Below, in pieces: positions 45,801-60,800 of a stretch of DNA of 64,000 nucleotides. The position numbers were made by a program, and so were the translations under genes. Each line of letters begins with the position of its first letter. Position 1 is the stretch's first letter. Below the pieces are notes generated by a model. It saw only the letters and a list, made by a program, of their open reading frames with translations. It ran no database searches and was not told where the DNA came from. The stretch comes from Mytilus californianus (taxonomy: Eukaryota > Mollusca > Bivalvia > Mytilida > Mytilidae): assembly GCF_021869535.1 (NCBI RefSeq), contig NW_026262712.1, positions 70,216,100 to 70,280,099 of the forward strand. Direction: 5' to 3'.

Positions 45801-48800
45801 ATAATTCAAGTTATCAAATTACACCACAGCCACTTCCCCAATATTACATACAATTAATCAGGAATATCCCTTACAAATAAACAGATTTTAAAGCTTATTA
45901 TGAGACCAGCTGTTCTAATCACCCATACAATTTCTCCTGGAACAGCACATACTACTAAATATAATGGAAGTTTTTTATGACATGTTTTTCTGGAACAAAT
46001 ACTATTACTCTGGGATCTGCTCTAATAACTTTACAGTTTTTTTTTTTTAATAAGAATACTTAATCTGCCCCCTACAATTACTCCTGAAACAGCCCTCACA
46101 AATAAACAGAATTGGAGATTGACTTTTCATCTTATGTTTCCATACTTTTGTGTTTCTTGGATTAAAAATATGATGTTAAGAATTGCTACTACATAAACAC
46201 TACTCTATTGCCTGTCTCTAATTCAGTTTTTTTATTATGTGCATTTGTTTTATACAAGATACTTTTTAATTTACTATAAAAGAAATAGCGCACAATATAG
46301 CTAAAATTATCTGTTTTTGTTGAACCATTGTAAGATGTCTATTTGCTAAATTATCAATTCACACATTTATAATAATAGTATTCAGCCTAAAAGTGAAAGA
46401 ATTTATCTTTAAAAACTTATAATGATAATTGTAAATTTGTGAATGATAGACACCATACATGAGTATCTAAAGTTGAATGTAATGCATTACTTAATCTCAC
46501 CTCTTGACAGTAGTGTTGCACACCAATCAAGTATTCATTTAATTCTTTATTGACATTGTCCAACTCTAACACTATGTTGGCATATTTCTGTTGGAAGTCC
46601 TGAGAAAGAGGCTGCTGGAAAGACTTCTGTTAATTAGATTATAAACAATATGTTTTCATTACCTTTAAATTTTCATCTAGAAATCTTAAAAGAACTACCA
46701 TAAATTCAGAAATGATTGTGTGCATCTATTATCGTGATTTCCACACGACAGACCAAAATGTGAGAATAGTTATAACAATTACTTGAAAAGTAGCATACAA
46801 ATATTTGTGTCAGATTTCAGAATGCAAGTTCTTATTATTGAGATATTCATCCAGTTGCATTATTTACATTAATTTCTGAATTTACAGTATTTCTCATATT
46901 AAACCATGGTAACTACAGAACTGTCAAATTTCCCAAAATAACATCAAACTGTACTGTCTATTGTATAAATTTCAAAACATTTCAAACAAAAGAAACTGTG
47001 GGCTACTGCTCACTGATGATACCCCCGCCCAAATACTTGACGTTAAACAGGAAGTTGTTGAGTGATGAATCTGAAAACACATCACACGGTATAGCTGACT
47101 TATATAAACGCTGAAACCAAATTTCAATCAAAGCACGAAAGCGCTGTAAAGGCAGTTAATTACAGGTTGTGTGTATTTTAAGTCCAGTTATATCATTATC
47201 TTGCATAGTACAGTGTACTTATCAGAGGTGGCTTTCAGTATTTAAGATTTAGAGTTCTCTAATGATATTGAATAAGTTTTATGAATGTCATATTCTGAGC
47301 ACTATATGAAGGCGATTGTTCTCACTTGTTTATGAACTAGTGCATTATGTCCAGTTTGTACCTTTTTTATCTATGTTTATAGTCAAATTAGTTATCAAAG
47401 GTACCAGGATTATAATTTAATACGCCAGACGTGTGTTTCGTCTACATAAGACTCATCAGTGACGTTCAGATCAAAATAGTAACAAAGCCAAACAAGTACA
47501 AAGTTGAAGAGCATTGAGGACCCAAAATTCCAAAAAGTTGTGCCAAATACGGCTAAGGTAATCTATTCCTTGGATAAGAAAATCCTTAGTTTTTTCATTG
47601 GCAATCATAACACATCTCCTTATTTATATAATGATCTATATTCAACGACCTCAGGTACAAAAAAAATGTATGTAACTAAACTATGATGGGAAACCTTTGA
47701 CTTCTTTCTTTATATAAACTTTTGATTTGGTACCATAGAACTATGTAGAGTAAATGTACATTGCAACATGTCAACTCTTTCAACTCCAAGCAAAATTATA
47801 TTTCCAAGCATAAAGTAATTTATGAATGAAATAAAATGCTCCGCTGGGGCGCAGCTTGATACGACCGCAGAGGTCGAACCCTGAACAGTTGGGGCAAGTA
47901 TGAACACAACATTCAAGCTTGATTCAGCTCTGAATTTGGATTGTAATTAAATATTTGACACAGCATAGGTTTCTGACACAGAATGAAAGTGGTCTAAGAT
48001 ACTTAAAAAAATTTAATTTACCTATTCAAACCATATCATTATTATTTGCTTTTATATATAAATCAGAAATAACCAATTTAAAATGGAAAATTTTAAAGAA
48101 AAAAAAGGAAAAAGAATCCCCCCAAAATTTTTTGAACCCCCTTATGATTCATCACCCCAAAACTCAATCCCAGCCTTCCCTTTGTGGTATGGTACCTTGC
48201 AGTACAATTTCATAAAGATCCATACACTTGAACACATGTTATTGTCTGGAAACTAGAAAAATGCTTGTTTTTTGGCCCCTTTTTGGTCCCAAATTCCTAA
48301 ACGTTTAGGGCAATTACCCCCAAACTCAAACCCAGCTTTCCCTTTGTGATATGGAACCTTGTAGTACAATTTCAAAAAGATCCATACACTTACACACAAG
48401 TTATTGCCATGAAACTAGAAAAATGCTTGTTTTTTGCCCCTTTTTGGTCCCTAATTCCTAAAATTTGGAGGCAATTACCCCCAAAATCAATCCCAGCATT
48501 CCCTTTGTGATATGGAACCATGTGATACAATGTCAAAGAGATCCATAGACTTACACACAAGTTATTGTCATGAAACTAGAAAAATGCTTGTTTTTTGCCC
48601 CTTTTTGGCCCCTAATTCCTAAAATTTGGAGGCAATTACCCCCAAAATCAATCCCAGCATTCCCTTTGTGGTATGGAACCTTGCAGTACAATTTCAGAGA
48701 GATCCATACACTTGAACACAAGTTATTGTCTGGAAACTAGAAAAATGCTTATTTTTGGCCCCTTATTCCTAAACTTTTTGGGCAATTACCCCCAAACTCA

Positions 48801-51800
48801 ATTCCAGCTTTCCCTTTGTGATATGGAACCTTGTAGTACAATTTCATAAAGATCCATACACTTACACACAAGTTATTGCCATGAAACTAGAAAAATGCTT
48901 GTTTTTTGCCCCTTTTTGGCCCCTAATTCCTAAAATTTGGAGGCAATTACCCCCAAATTCAATCCCAGCATTCCCTTTGTGATATGGAATCTTGTGATAC
49001 AATGTCAGAGAGATCCATAGAATTGCACACAAGTTATTGTCATGAAACTATAAAAATGCTTGTTTTTTGCCCCTTTTTGGCCCCTAATTCCTAAAATTTG
49101 GAGGCAATTACCCCAAAAAATCAATCCCAGCATTCCCTTTGTGATATGGAACCTTGTGGTACAATGTCAGAGAGATCCATACACTTACACACAAGTTATG
49201 TCTGGAAGTTACAAAAATGCTTATTTTTGGCCCCTAATTCCTTAACTGTTGGTACCATAACCCCCAAAATCAATCCCCACTTTCCCTTTGTGGTATTGAA
49301 CCTTATTTTAAAATTTCATTGAGATCCATTCACTTAAACTAAAGTTAGAGTGCGAAAACTAATGTGTCTTCGGACGACGACGCCAACATCATACCAATAT
49401 ACGACCACAAAAATTTTTTTGCGGTCGTATAAAAAGTTCTTAATTAAGAAATAAACTGATTCGCTGAGCGCAGCTGGATACACCCGCAGAGGTACTACCC
49501 TGAACAGCTGGGGCAAAAATGGACACAATATTCAAGCTTGATACAGGTCTGAATTTGGATTGTAATTAAATATTTGACATATTATAGTTTCTGAATAAAT
49601 GTAGTCAATGAACTTGAAATCGGTTATATGAATTGAATTTATATTCAATTAAAGATTTCTTGCTGTTGTGAAATACACTGTGCTGTTGTGCAATACTTAA
49701 TAAATCTGTTGCCAGACTATAAACAAATAAAGTTCAATTTCTTCTCAATGTCATATTTGAAATTTATGAAAATCAATAGGGAGATTACATCAATAGCTAT
49801 AAATAATTCACCAAAGTTTCATGTGAACTGCTTAAAGCATTTTTGAGTTGTTGTCCAAAAACTGGAAAATCCCCCCTTTTTTAATGAATAAAACCCCATA
49901 ACTCAGAAATGTAAAATCTAAAATTTATAAAATTCTAAAGGGAGCTTACGGATTGATAATTTAGTCTTAGATGCAAGATTTTTTTATCAGTTGTTAGTGG
50001 CTTTGAACTAGCTGTCAGTAACTGCGAGTACTCTCAGATTTGTACTTAGTGTCTTTTTGTTGTTTGGATGTACAACTACCTGACCACGTCCACTTGTATT
50101 TGTATTTATCCATCTGATGAGTTTAGCCTCTTTCAACTGATTTTTATAGTTCTTTCTTATATTGTACTGTTACACCACTGTCCCAGGTTAGGGGGAGGGT
50201 TGGGATCCCGCTAACATGTTTAAGCCCGCCACATTCTGTATGTACATGTATGTGCCTGTCCCAAGTCAGCAGCCTATAAAAGTGTAATTCAGTGGTTGTC
50301 GTTTGTTTATGTGTTGCATATTTGTTATATTTGTTCATTTTTTTACATAAAATAGGCCGTTAGTTTTCTTGTTTGAATTGTTTTACATTGTCATTTCTGG
50401 GCCTTTTATAGCTGACTGTGCGGTATGGGCTTTGCTCATTGTTGAAGGCCGTACTGTGACCTATAGCTGTTAATTTCTGTGTCATTTGGTCTCTTGTGCA
50501 TGTGTGGAGAGTTGTCTCATTGGCAATCATACCACATCTTCTTTTTTATATTTACATCAACAGATATAAAAAATTCACCAAAGTCAAGGTGAGACAACAA
50601 AACTTAGTTGTAAGATCTCTGAAATTTTTTACACGGTAAGAGTTTTTCTCATTGTTGGAGATTGTACAGTGACAGTAACACCTGTAACTGCTTTAACCCA
50701 TTTCTTATGCACTTTAGTTTGATAAACTCACTGAATATCATACCACATCTCCTTATTTTTATATGCATTACAATTTACATGTGCATGTAATTGTAAATAT
50801 ATATATATCAGAACAAAATTCATTGCGTCACTTTTATTTATGCATCCTTTGGCACAATACAAGTTCTAAAATTACACAACATAAAACAACTAAATGTTAT
50901 TTCAGATGAAAGTTTTGTTTCAGTTCCATTCATAAGATTTATTAGAATTTTGTATGTTTTGCCAAGTCCAATAATTCGCTCTATGTGACATAGAGACATA
51001 GTTGACTAAACCACCAGGTGTCGAACATTCAAGAATTTTCAGTGTTTCTGTTTTTATTTGATGAAAAGGTTGCCTGAGCTCTAGGAGCTTTAGGTTTTAT
51101 CACAGGATAATCTGTGCTGTCAATAATAATCCAAGTCGTAGGAAACTTTAATTTGAAGTTGGATGGTGAAAAATACCTGACTAAACCACTAGATGGCCAA
51201 GTGTTAGCCTCACACCACTGTTTAGACATAAAAACAATCCATGTATACACAATATTCTTAACACTAGATTCAATCTAGAATCTAGACAGTTCAAAGTTGG
51301 TTGTATGATGCCTCAATTTCATCAAAGTCATAAAAAAACTGATTTTCAACTGACACCCTATCAATTTGAAAATATATGTATCTCAAACAATGTGCTGCTG
51401 GACCAAGTGTGGTCAAAACAAATAAAAATTTAGTATACAACTCTAAACCGGTATAAAAATGCATGGCTGTGTCACCTGTCTTCATTTCAAAATTCTCTGC
51501 TGAAAACATAGGCATTAATGGTGTTTGCGTAATTCCATCTGTGAAGCTCTACATTAGCTCGGCAGTTGGTGGTGGACAGTCATAAATCCTTTCTGCAGTA
51601 TGAATGACTTCTTCAGGAAAACCAACTTTACAATCAAAACTTTCCTCTAGATATCTACTACAATATTCATCAAGTTTAGTTCTTTTGTTTTCATAGGAAA
51701 CTGCCCTGATTTTTCTTTTTGCAGACGATTCAGTCTCTTGCTTGGTCCAGGAAAATAGGCTGGGAATTGCAGTAGACTTAAGTCTCTGTATGGTGGGTTT

Positions 51801-54800
51801 GCGCCCTGAAAAAGGTTATATAACATTAGTTTTTTTATAATTAAATGAACTTCCATTAACAATGTATACTTTGTACTACCTGGCGAAATATTAACTAGAT
51901 TTATTCATTACAATCTGGATAAAACTATGTTTGCCTGATTCAATGTATGTTATGTAAATCCAAAGGACAATCAATGAGAGACTTATGCAACAAACGTACA
52001 TTGTTTGTACCTAAATAATAATATAGATGAGAGCATGTCATTGTTTTGTTCCTGTTAACATTGTCATTGATATTTTTCAAGAAAGTGTATGAGGCATAGC
52101 TTATGCATTCCTGTCATTACTATATTAGCATAATTACTGCTAAAATAATTCTCAGTATGATATACCTCTTGTAAGAAATCATTATAATTGTAGCAATCAC
52201 CAAAAAATCTCAAACAGATCACATTGAATCGTAATCCAAAAAATTATGACGTCTTGAATTACCCACCCCCTTTTATTCTAAAACGATAATTGCGGTTGTA
52301 AACAGACTTTGGTTTATTCGCATGGCGATTACATATATAACTATATATTTCACAAAGAAAATAGAGTTTTACCATGAATAGTTTCCTGCACGTAGTCTTT
52401 TTCAGTAAAACGTGCCTTGCAAACAACAGCTGATTGAGATGGACTCCACGATATCATCGTGTTCTCGTCCAATCTGCGTATGGGCCATGGAGTTGATCCA
52501 ACTTTTCCTTCTTTTTAAGTCATTTGGAAATGCATGTCCTCCTCTTAAATGACATCCAGGTACACAACAACAAGTATTTGGCATCGTTAATTAAAAATAT
52601 AACTGAAATAGTTGCACAGTGCAGAAACCGGAAGAAGAGGAACAGGATCCGCTACCACGGCGCCACCTATTCAGGAACGATAATTTGCTACTTTATATAA
52701 ATGCGAAAATAACGTTAGACGGGTTTACGTGCATAAACAGAAATGCGCTTTAAATTGTATAATATAATTCATGTTCAGTCGACCTTTAATTATTATATCA
52801 ACGACTGAAATGATTTATAAACATCTAGATTGCAGATAACACTCGAAATTAACCCGAGCTCTTTCCACACGGAATTCAAATAATTCTAGTTTGTCAATCG
52901 GTTGACTGCTTATAATGCAAAATACTAATATATCAAAAGTTTTTAAAACTAACAAAACACAATGATCGTTTCTCTATTTCCCAATGTAAATGAAATGACA
53001 CAAAAAACATTTTATATCGCAATAAGAAGAGGAGAGAATTCAACATTTCCGGATCTACTTGGAGTCTAATGACCCCCTAAGTAGATAAGTTGGATATCGC
53101 GGAAGGAAGGATTAACCCGGCAACTAGAAAGGCATTAAAGCACTGCCTTTAAAAATCCTTGTAATGTAGTTCCTGAGAAAAATGTGACGAAAATTTTCAA
53201 CTTGGATGTCATGTGTAAAATGATGTAAGTGTTTCGTTGAACAGGAAGTTGTTGAGTGATGAATCTGAAAACGCATCACACAGTATAGCTGACTTATATA
53301 AACTCTGAAACCAAATTTCAGAAATCCTAGTAATGAAGTTCCTGAGAAAGATGCGACGAAAAATATTCATGGGACGGACAGATGGACCAACGGACGGACG
53401 GACAGACATAGGTAAAACAGTATACCCCCACTTTTTTAAAGGGGGTATAATAATTATCATTCTCAATTGGAATCAACCATAAACCACAAAGGCAAGCTAT
53501 TTCCATCAGATAATTCAGGTCTCTTCTGTGGAAAGCAAATGTAGAAAGTTATCCAAACTAAAACTTTGTTGCATAAATCATCACTATCAATAAGAATCTA
53601 TAGCTTTATACCGTCAACTGAAATTCCAGTGTAGTATGTATATTTCAATTTCATTAGATATAATAAAAACTAAAACATTAACACAGATAAATTCATTTTT
53701 GGCGACATTGCAAGTATGAATTCATAAAAAAGATCAATTTATTGGGATAAAATAAAAAGGTTTTGTTAATGGAATTTATTGATAAATAAATACAGCCTTT
53801 CAATAAGTCAACTGAGTTAAAACATTAATTCAGTTTAATAATTTCCTTAAATTTACCTTGATTACTATACATTATAATAAAATTTTAAGATTTACCATGT
53901 ACATATACCAGAGATAAGTGAATTAACCAATTTATAACAATATGATTTACAATAAGTTTTGGTGGTCTAAAATCATGTAAAATTTCAGGTCAAGCAAAGT
54001 TCATGTACCATGTGTAATCACATAAACACAATTGATCATAAGGTGGAATATTTTTTTCTACACATAATATACTTACTGTCTTCTCAGCTTGAGTATTCAT
54101 ATCCTTTAATTCCTGTATCCATTGCTTCTTAATTGTTAAAAGTTTTGACAACTTAGTCTGAAAATTGAGAAAATTATGCAAATAAATCTGGTCTAAAAAA
54201 AAGGTTGGTCCTGATTGGGGGTTGATTTTACAGTACATTCAATATACCCTGTTTTTATAACTTTTTATGAATACATCATAATTCATCATATAGCTAAGAT
54301 GAGTTCCTCTAACACTCATGGAAATAATTATCAAATTTTAATATAAACCCTATAAAAAATTGGCGATGACAGTTAAATATGAGTTTCAGGTCATACAAGC
54401 TGTTAAGATTATACAGATAAAGTTCCTACAAGTACAAACATGTACATAATATGAAACTGATATTGGACTATACTCTGATTGTCTGGCATGACCCTTATAA
54501 TAGGATCATACAAACATATATGCATTTGGACAGAATTCTTTTGACTACAGCAAACATTTTAAATATACAATAATTAAGGACCAAGACTTCTGCAGTTTCT
54601 TTTTTCCACAATAGTATAAGAAAATAACCAAGTGTAGCAAAAGGTCACATGATCTCTTACAAGATGAATTTCAAAAGCAAACTTTACTTAAAAGTGGAGA
54701 GTTGACTTTGGTCAATAAGACATGTACAAATGTATATTTAGAAATGTTTATATTTAGAAATGTTCAATCTTTAATAGAAACTATTTTTTTTAATAAAAAA

Positions 54801-57800
54801 ATTCCAGAGCAATGAGCAATGAGCAATGGTAATACAATATGTCATTTCATTCTTTTACATCATGGTTATACTTACAACTTGTACAAGAAACTTAATAGGA
54901 AATCCGCCGTACGTTCCTCCTTCTAAACTCATTAATCTCCCTTTGAATGGTGAACCACTTAGTAAAGGATCATTATCCTGTAAAACAAATCATAACATAC
55001 TTCACTATAGGTCATGTAGGTTGCACTTCTGTAATCTCAACAATGCAATTTCCCATAGGAACTCCTTTTGCGGCTAAAACTGTGCTACTTTTACTATGAA
55101 GTTTCGTAAAAAATTATGTTCTAAAATGGAAAGTTCATATGTACTACTATTTTATACTAAAATTCTGTACTACCCCTCCCTTCACTTTTGGTCTTCCTCA
55201 GAATTCAATTTGACCATTATCCATGTGTATTTATACTGGTAACATTCCCAAGGTGTGTCTCTATGATATGAAACATAGAGATCATATCTGGGAACCAGTA
55301 GGTAAGCAAAACAAAATATCTATGAATATTATATATCTCCCTAAAAGAGGAGTGGTTTGTGAAACAGCTGCAACCTATAAAGGTATGTTTTTTTCCCTAC
55401 AAAACAGATAGGCACTTCGATAAGTGGATCTGGTTCATCTAATTTCACTGTCAGGGATGTGATAATGAAATAAAAATTTGAACGATCATATTCTTTAAAA
55501 AAAAAGTCCATTGGTTTAAATTAATCCCTGAAAAGCATTAATATTTTTAATTGAACTTCATTTTACATAAACACTTAAGTGGTCTATTGCAGTAATTCAC
55601 CAAGATGTGTCCTTTCTCCACTTATTTCAAATATATATAATTGAAGAGTTTGGTAGCTCTACTGGAAAATATGGCCATTGTGTCCCTTGATGTTCTTTTC
55701 CCCCCAAAAAATTGTTTAGCAATTACAATTAATTATAATTATTACATATCAGTAAGAAATCATTTCTATCATTGTCTGTTATTACTTTATTTGGAAATTT
55801 TTTGTCTGTCATTTGTTAACTGCAGTCCTCAACAAAGCTGCCAAATGTAAAATTCTTTCAGTCTCTTCAATAGGAATTCAGAATTTCCCAAGTTCTCCAA
55901 TTTTAGGAAACAGGTACTTCTTACATCTCAAGTCTATGGAGCATCTTAGCATGTTAAACATATATTGTTCATTCATCACTCAATATAAAGTTAACTGAAT
56001 AGATTTTAAAAAGATCTGTAAGGACTCTCTATAAAACTGTCTAAACAAACTTTACACCAATTTGTTAATACTCACTAAATCAGGATTTGGTGATCCAAGG
56101 CTTGGAACAAACTTAGGAGGAGAAAACAATGGATTCTGTAGCCGCGGTCTGTGTTTTTGTTGAAATGCCGATAATGGTATGGTCTCATCAGGATCATTAC
56201 TCTGAAAATATACAAGTAGCTCAGAAAACATATTCACAATATGAAAATTGTGCACTTTTTAAAGGGTAGTCTTTATCATATAAGTACGAACTGTTGATTT
56301 GAAATTTATAAAATTTACATTAGTTTGCATAATGTATACTTGTATTGAAACAAACTACATATTTGACACAATTACTAACATTAGTACATTTACATTTCTA
56401 TAACAATTTTACATATTCTGCTGCAAGCATAAAAGGGATTATAAACAAACCAACTTTTAACTCTGTTATAACTATTATGTCTGTCCTCAGCCAAAGCACA
56501 AAAAACAGCAGTGACAGACTTGGACTCTATTGTTTTCTTATTAGTCTTGTCCTGAATATGCATGAAATATTTGCCACTGGATGCTAAGCAACCAATAATC
56601 AATCAATCTATAATTGTCACATGAGTATCTTCCCTCTTTACCATATTACAGTTTATACTGCTGCTAGGAAATCATTGAAAAAGGGGGGAAAACTATGTGT
56701 CACATAAAATAAACTACATTTGTATTTTAAAAACCTACTAAAACTTCATAATCTGGTATAGAATGAGTTCCTAATCCAGGTCTGTCAAATGTTATTCTGT
56801 AGGAGTTTGATACTGTATCTAAAGCATCTACAACACCAGTAAACAAACCATCTTGGGGCTTCCTTAAACGAGCTGAAAAAACAAGCTATGTCAATGAAAT
56901 TCAAAAGGATATGATAAACTTTCAAGTGTAGAATTACATTAAATGTATGCTTATCTCTAAATCAGACAGAAAATACCATTTAAAAAAAAAGAGTTAAAGC
57001 AGAATCATATAGACTACATTATACTCAATACAAATTTTATCTTGCAACACTCATTTAAGGGATATATCATATCACAAAAGCCTAATTAAATGCAAAGAAG
57101 TTGGATATAATGCCAAAAATGTTTTCGCTCATTTTTTTTTATTGTGAAAGTAAAATTTCTTGTTCAACGAAAGTGTAAAATGAGCATTTATTACTTGAAA
57201 AAATTTTAAAATGAAAATAAGCTCCTATAAGGGGAAAATGTCAGAACAATAAATATATATAAACATTTTACCTGTAACTTTTGTACCGATTACTAAATGC
57301 ATTGGGATTTCATTGGGAAGGTCCTTAAAATTACTGAGTTCTGATAATTTTCTTTGTTGTAATAATCTTATCTTATTTCTTCTTGTTTCTAAAGCATTTC
57401 TTTCTTCATCGAAAAAAGCTGGAGAACATCTGAAAGTAGACATAGATTATTTCAAAATCTTCTAGATTTAATTATATGACAAACATAAATTTAAAAGCTC
57501 TTTCACATTCTCTTTGTGTGCTTTTTTTCCTTATGTACAAGTCAATCCAGCAATTAATGGTTTTATAATTGTGTCTTTCAAAACTGCTGAATCAATAGTG
57601 TCTGCAACCAGTCTTATAAGGGCATACGATACAGTTTTGATCCCACTGTGATTTTTTTTACAAAAATTTGCATACAAGTTTTTATTGACTTAGTTAATTC
57701 AAATATGTAATAAAAAATATACCTTCATGCATGGGGTCAAAAATTCAGAGATTTACTTAAAATTTCGATTTCTTGGACATTTCTATCCTTTAGAGACATA

Positions 57801-60800
57801 CTTAACTTTTCTTTTTCAAAAGATAAACACATGCGGATTTTTGTAAAACAATTTGAAATATCTTCTTTACAAAAGTGTGCTCTAAATATGTGTAACAATT
57901 CTTTGAAAATAATTCATTTTTATTAATTTTTTTATGATTATAGTAAACAAGAGGCTCTCAAGAGCCTGAATCGCTCACCTGTATTTCAGAGCAGAAGAAT
58001 TTTAAATGTTAGCAAACTTGATGAACAAATTGTGTAAAATTGTCTTTAAAGGGCAATAACTCCTTTAGGGGTCAATTGACAATTATGGTCATATAACTTT
58101 TTTTGTAGATCTTACTTTGCTGAACATTATTGCTGCTTACAGTTTATATATATCTATAATAATATTCAAAATAATAACAAAAAACTGCAAAATTTGTTAA
58201 AACTACCAATTCGGTGGCAGCAACCCAACAATGGGTTGTTCGATTCGTCTGAAAATTTCAGGGCCTATAGATCTTGACCAATTAAACAATTTTACCCCAT
58301 GTCACATTTGCTCTAAAAGATTTAGTTTTTGAGATATAAGCCAAAAACTGCATTTGACCCTTATGTTCTATTTTTAGCCATGGCGGCCATGTTTGTCGAT
58401 GGATACAAACTTCGGATACAATTTATAAACAAGATACCCCAAGGAACATTTAGTTAAAGTTTGAAGGTAATTGGCCCAGTAGTTTCAGAGGAGAAGATTT
58501 TTAAATGTTAGCAAACTTGATGAACAAATTGTGTAAAATTGTCTTTAAAGGGCAATAACTCCTTAAGGGGTCAATTGATAATTATGGTCATATTAACTTT
58601 TTTGTAGATCTTACTTTGCTGAACATTATTGCTGCTTACAGTTTATATATATCTATAATAATATTCAAAATAATAACAAAAAACTGCAAAATTTTGTTAA
58701 AACTACCAATTCGGTGGCAGCAACCCAACAATGGGTTGTTCGATTCGTCTGAAAATTTCAGAGCTGATAGGTCTTGACCAATTGAACAATTTTACCCCAT
58801 GTCAGATTTGCTCTAGAAGCTTTCGTTTTTGAGATATTAGCCAAAAACTGCATTTGACTCCTATGTTCTATTTTTAGCCATGGCGGCCATGTTTGTCGAT
58901 GGATCAAAACTTCGGATACAATTTATAAACAAGATACCCTAAGGAACATTTTGTTAAAGTTTGAAGGTATTTGGCCCAGTAGTTTCAGAGGAGAAGATTT
59001 TTGAAATAGTTTACAACGACAGACGACGGACACCACGTGATGGCATAAGCTCACATAGCTAAAAACAATGTTTTTTGCTGAATAATTATCTAATTTTTAA
59101 AAAATTCATCAGTGATTTTTTCATAAAAATTGAAACAAATAATCTTCATACAGTATCAAATGAGGGGTCCATGTACTTGTTTTCAAGCTAATGGTTAAAA
59201 TCCCTTGAAAAAAGCATCTTTTGATGATATGTCGCAGTTTGACGTCGCGAAAAATAACATATTATGTTAGGCCAAAATTAAAATTAAGTTTGTTTCCCCT
59301 TACCCGACCGACCCTCTAAAAATCCGCCGACTGAAATAATTTTTTTCAAAAATCATGTTGTTTTTTTTCTCTCGTTTCGCTCAAAAGTTCGTTTTTTTAA
59401 TTTCGTTTCCTTGAATAGTCCGTATTTTCAACATTCCGCGAAATCATTGTCGCCCGTGTGTTTGCAGCAAAGGGTAAACAACGTATGCAAGGATACTGAA
59501 ATTGGAATGGAATAATGTTTTAAATAAATGCATCCGAGCAATCTTAACTACTCTTCCATTCTAGCTACGCCTCCAATAACAAAATGCGTAGCCTAGTAGT
59601 TACGATTGCGCATCCGAGCTCACCCTTGAGCTTAAATGTTAGGCCTGGTGTTTCTGCCGTGTTTGTGGTAAATCCCTGAGTTCGCCTTTATCAGTGGTTG
59701 ACTCAATAAGTTGTATATTGGCGTGCTATTTATGCTATTTTGTTTCATTTCGTATGTGATATTGGACCATACACTAGTTGTCTTTGGATAAAATAGTACT
59801 TGATTTTTTTCGAGCTCAGTATCATATTGTGTTGTGAAAAGTCGAGATGACTATACCAGCTAATGCTTTGATAAAAGTTCTTGTAAGTTCTTATGTCTTT
59901 TATAAGCTATAATGGGCTGATGATTAAATATGGTCACACATTCAGGGTTTTGTGAAATAAGATGCCAGTGTTTCATTATTATATTTTTAGTTTCTGTATA
60001 GATGGGTTGAATTTTGTTAACATTACTAGCGGTTGCTCCCATTTCGCTGGGCGAGGTGTTAGCAAGTTTTCCCTTTCTGTATTTTGTGTTTGATAAAAAA
60101 AATCGTTGATTTCAGATATTTGATATCCTCGTATGAGCTTCTTACTGTTTTTTAAGATCAGTTTTGCTGCTTGTGTTTCTGAGATACCTCAATACTTCAC
60201 CCTTGATAAATCCTTTCAATGAAAACACTTTTTGGGTGTGAGCAGTGTCTGTGCAGATATTGATATGTTTCAGTTGGTTTGATATTGGTTTTAATGTCTT
60301 GTATCATAAGAATCTTTAAAGGATCTTTCTCCTTTGTATAATTATGACAGTGTCAAAGAATATTGTTTCATTACAGGAAAATTCGTAGGTGAACTTCAAC
60401 TATCATTATCATTTTGTTTCTGTGTGTTGAAAGCGTTGTAAAATGTGTTCAAGAATTAACAAACATTGTAAGGTCTGCTAACTCAGCGAATACTGATCCG
60501 CACATAGACACGCCCAAGGTTTCATGGTAAAGTTTATTGTTAAAAATAAATTCATAGTTTTCTAGAATAAGCCTTAATAGGCGTAGTCATACTCGCTTGG
60601 ATCACGGTTTGTGGCTTCTAGTATTTCCTTAAATGAAAAACAAGTGTACATATTTTTTGCATCGAATGTTACTAGGCAGAGTTCGCGAAAATGGTCGGTC
60701 CTGTCGGTCCTATCGGTCAAAATGAAGCTCGGACCAGTATTTTGAAGGCTAGTGCCGGTTCCGATGACCGATGTAAAAACGGCCGTTGTAGTGCATATTT

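Noticed and set aside
52402..52584. Functional THAP-domain gene
   Set aside because: The frame breaks inside the finger, the last zinc-ligand His is substituted, and later parts lie in different frames.
53209..53466. ORF with 'VRPSVGPSVRP'
   Set aside because: Derived from the GGAC microsatellite of the F4 element.
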